From positions 124,001-188,000 of the forward strand of contig NZ_BDCU01000027.1 of the NCBI RefSeq assembly GCF_001618425.1: DNA of 64,000 bases, given 5' to 3'. Shown here piece by piece: positions 63,886 through 64,000 of the stretch (the stretch's first letter is position 1; every line of letters starts with the position of its first letter). The notes beneath the pieces are model-generated. The model ran no database searches. It was not told where the DNA came from and saw only the letters and a program-made list of their open reading frames with translations. Both the position numbers and the translations under genes were made by a program. The stretch is from Nocardia fusca NBRC 14340 (lineage in GTDB: Bacteria; Actinomycetota; Actinomycetes; Mycobacteriales; Mycobacteriaceae).

Positions 63886-64000
63886 GTTGAGCCCTCCACT
63901 TTCAGGGGATAACGGTCGTCCGGAACTGTTGTCCCGGACCATCGATTCGGTCACGATGCTGACCCTGCGCACAGCCCCGTCGTCGCGGGTGCCGGGACCG

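Noticed and set aside
63886..64000. CIRCE element upstream of groES
   Set aside because: No TTAGCACTC-N9-GAGTGCTAA in the 115 bp available. The promoter may lie outside the window, so absence is not proven.

Overview
The window is high-GC actinobacterial DNA, most likely from Nocardia or a close relative in the Mycobacteriales. The evidence is a mycothiol enzyme (Mca), a WhiB3-type regulator, a GroEL1 with a histidine-rich tail, ImuA'/ImuB, RsdA/SigD, and many genes starting with GTG or TTG. Gene names rest on motifs and remembered family sequences; no database search was run.

Layout. (1) 1-27 kb is a conserved housekeeping block. From memory it follows the M. tuberculosis Rv1095-to-Rv1074c order in reverse: phoH, glyA, coaA, a short-chain Z-prenyl diphosphate synthase, hemolysin III, a DUF255 protein, a small membrane protein, mca, a DUF4307 protein, greA, metB, cbs, an SGNH hydrolase and a thiolase. 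Lineage-specific insertions include an adenylyl cyclase, a WYL regulator with a Rid protein, an acyl-CoA dehydrogenase, DUF4254 and DUF6401 proteins, and a channel-like protein. (2) 27-41 kb is an accessory region. It holds a DNA-alkylation-repair protein, a tight five-gene operon around an asparagine-synthetase homologue (28.5-33.5 kb), a GAP-family membrane protein, a divergent SDR/HTH pair, a PAS-ANTAR regulator, a Bax-inhibitor-like protein, a secreted protein, a MarR regulator and a Ser/Thr kinase. (3) 41.5-64 kb follows the Rv3394c-Rv3418c order: imuA'-imuB with an SOS box, guaA, guaB3, guaB, a DUF5319 protein, rsdA-sigD, a TPR-like protein, whiB3, groEL1 and groES. It has insertions: two lipoproteins, an rRNA methyltransferase, a PspC-type envelope-stress system and a SigK-like ECF sigma factor.

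The best candidate for an undescribed system is the 28.5-33.5 kb operon. Two paralogous proteins (one with a zinc ribbon and membrane segments), a small membrane protein with an Asp/Gly tail, an asparagine-synthetase homologue whose glutaminase nucleophile is displaced and whose glutamine-binding motif is degenerate, and a cupin-like protein lie in one orientation with spacings of -16, 27, 7 and 37 bp.

Regulatory content: an SOS box before imuA'; a perfect 20-bp palindrome between the prenyl synthase and hemolysin III genes; a palindrome overlapping the -35 of a whiB3 promoter; repeated CGATCCCAGG boxes between the SDR and HTH genes; about a dozen TANNNT boxes lying 6-9 nt before a start codon, which suggests leaderless transcripts; and a dozen strong hairpins, mostly at convergent gene ends. 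Two intergenic elements at 47.3 and 54.5 kb share blocks of identical sequence in the same order and look like a dispersed palindromic repeat. I saw no rRNA, tRNA, CRISPR array, transposase or prophage gene.
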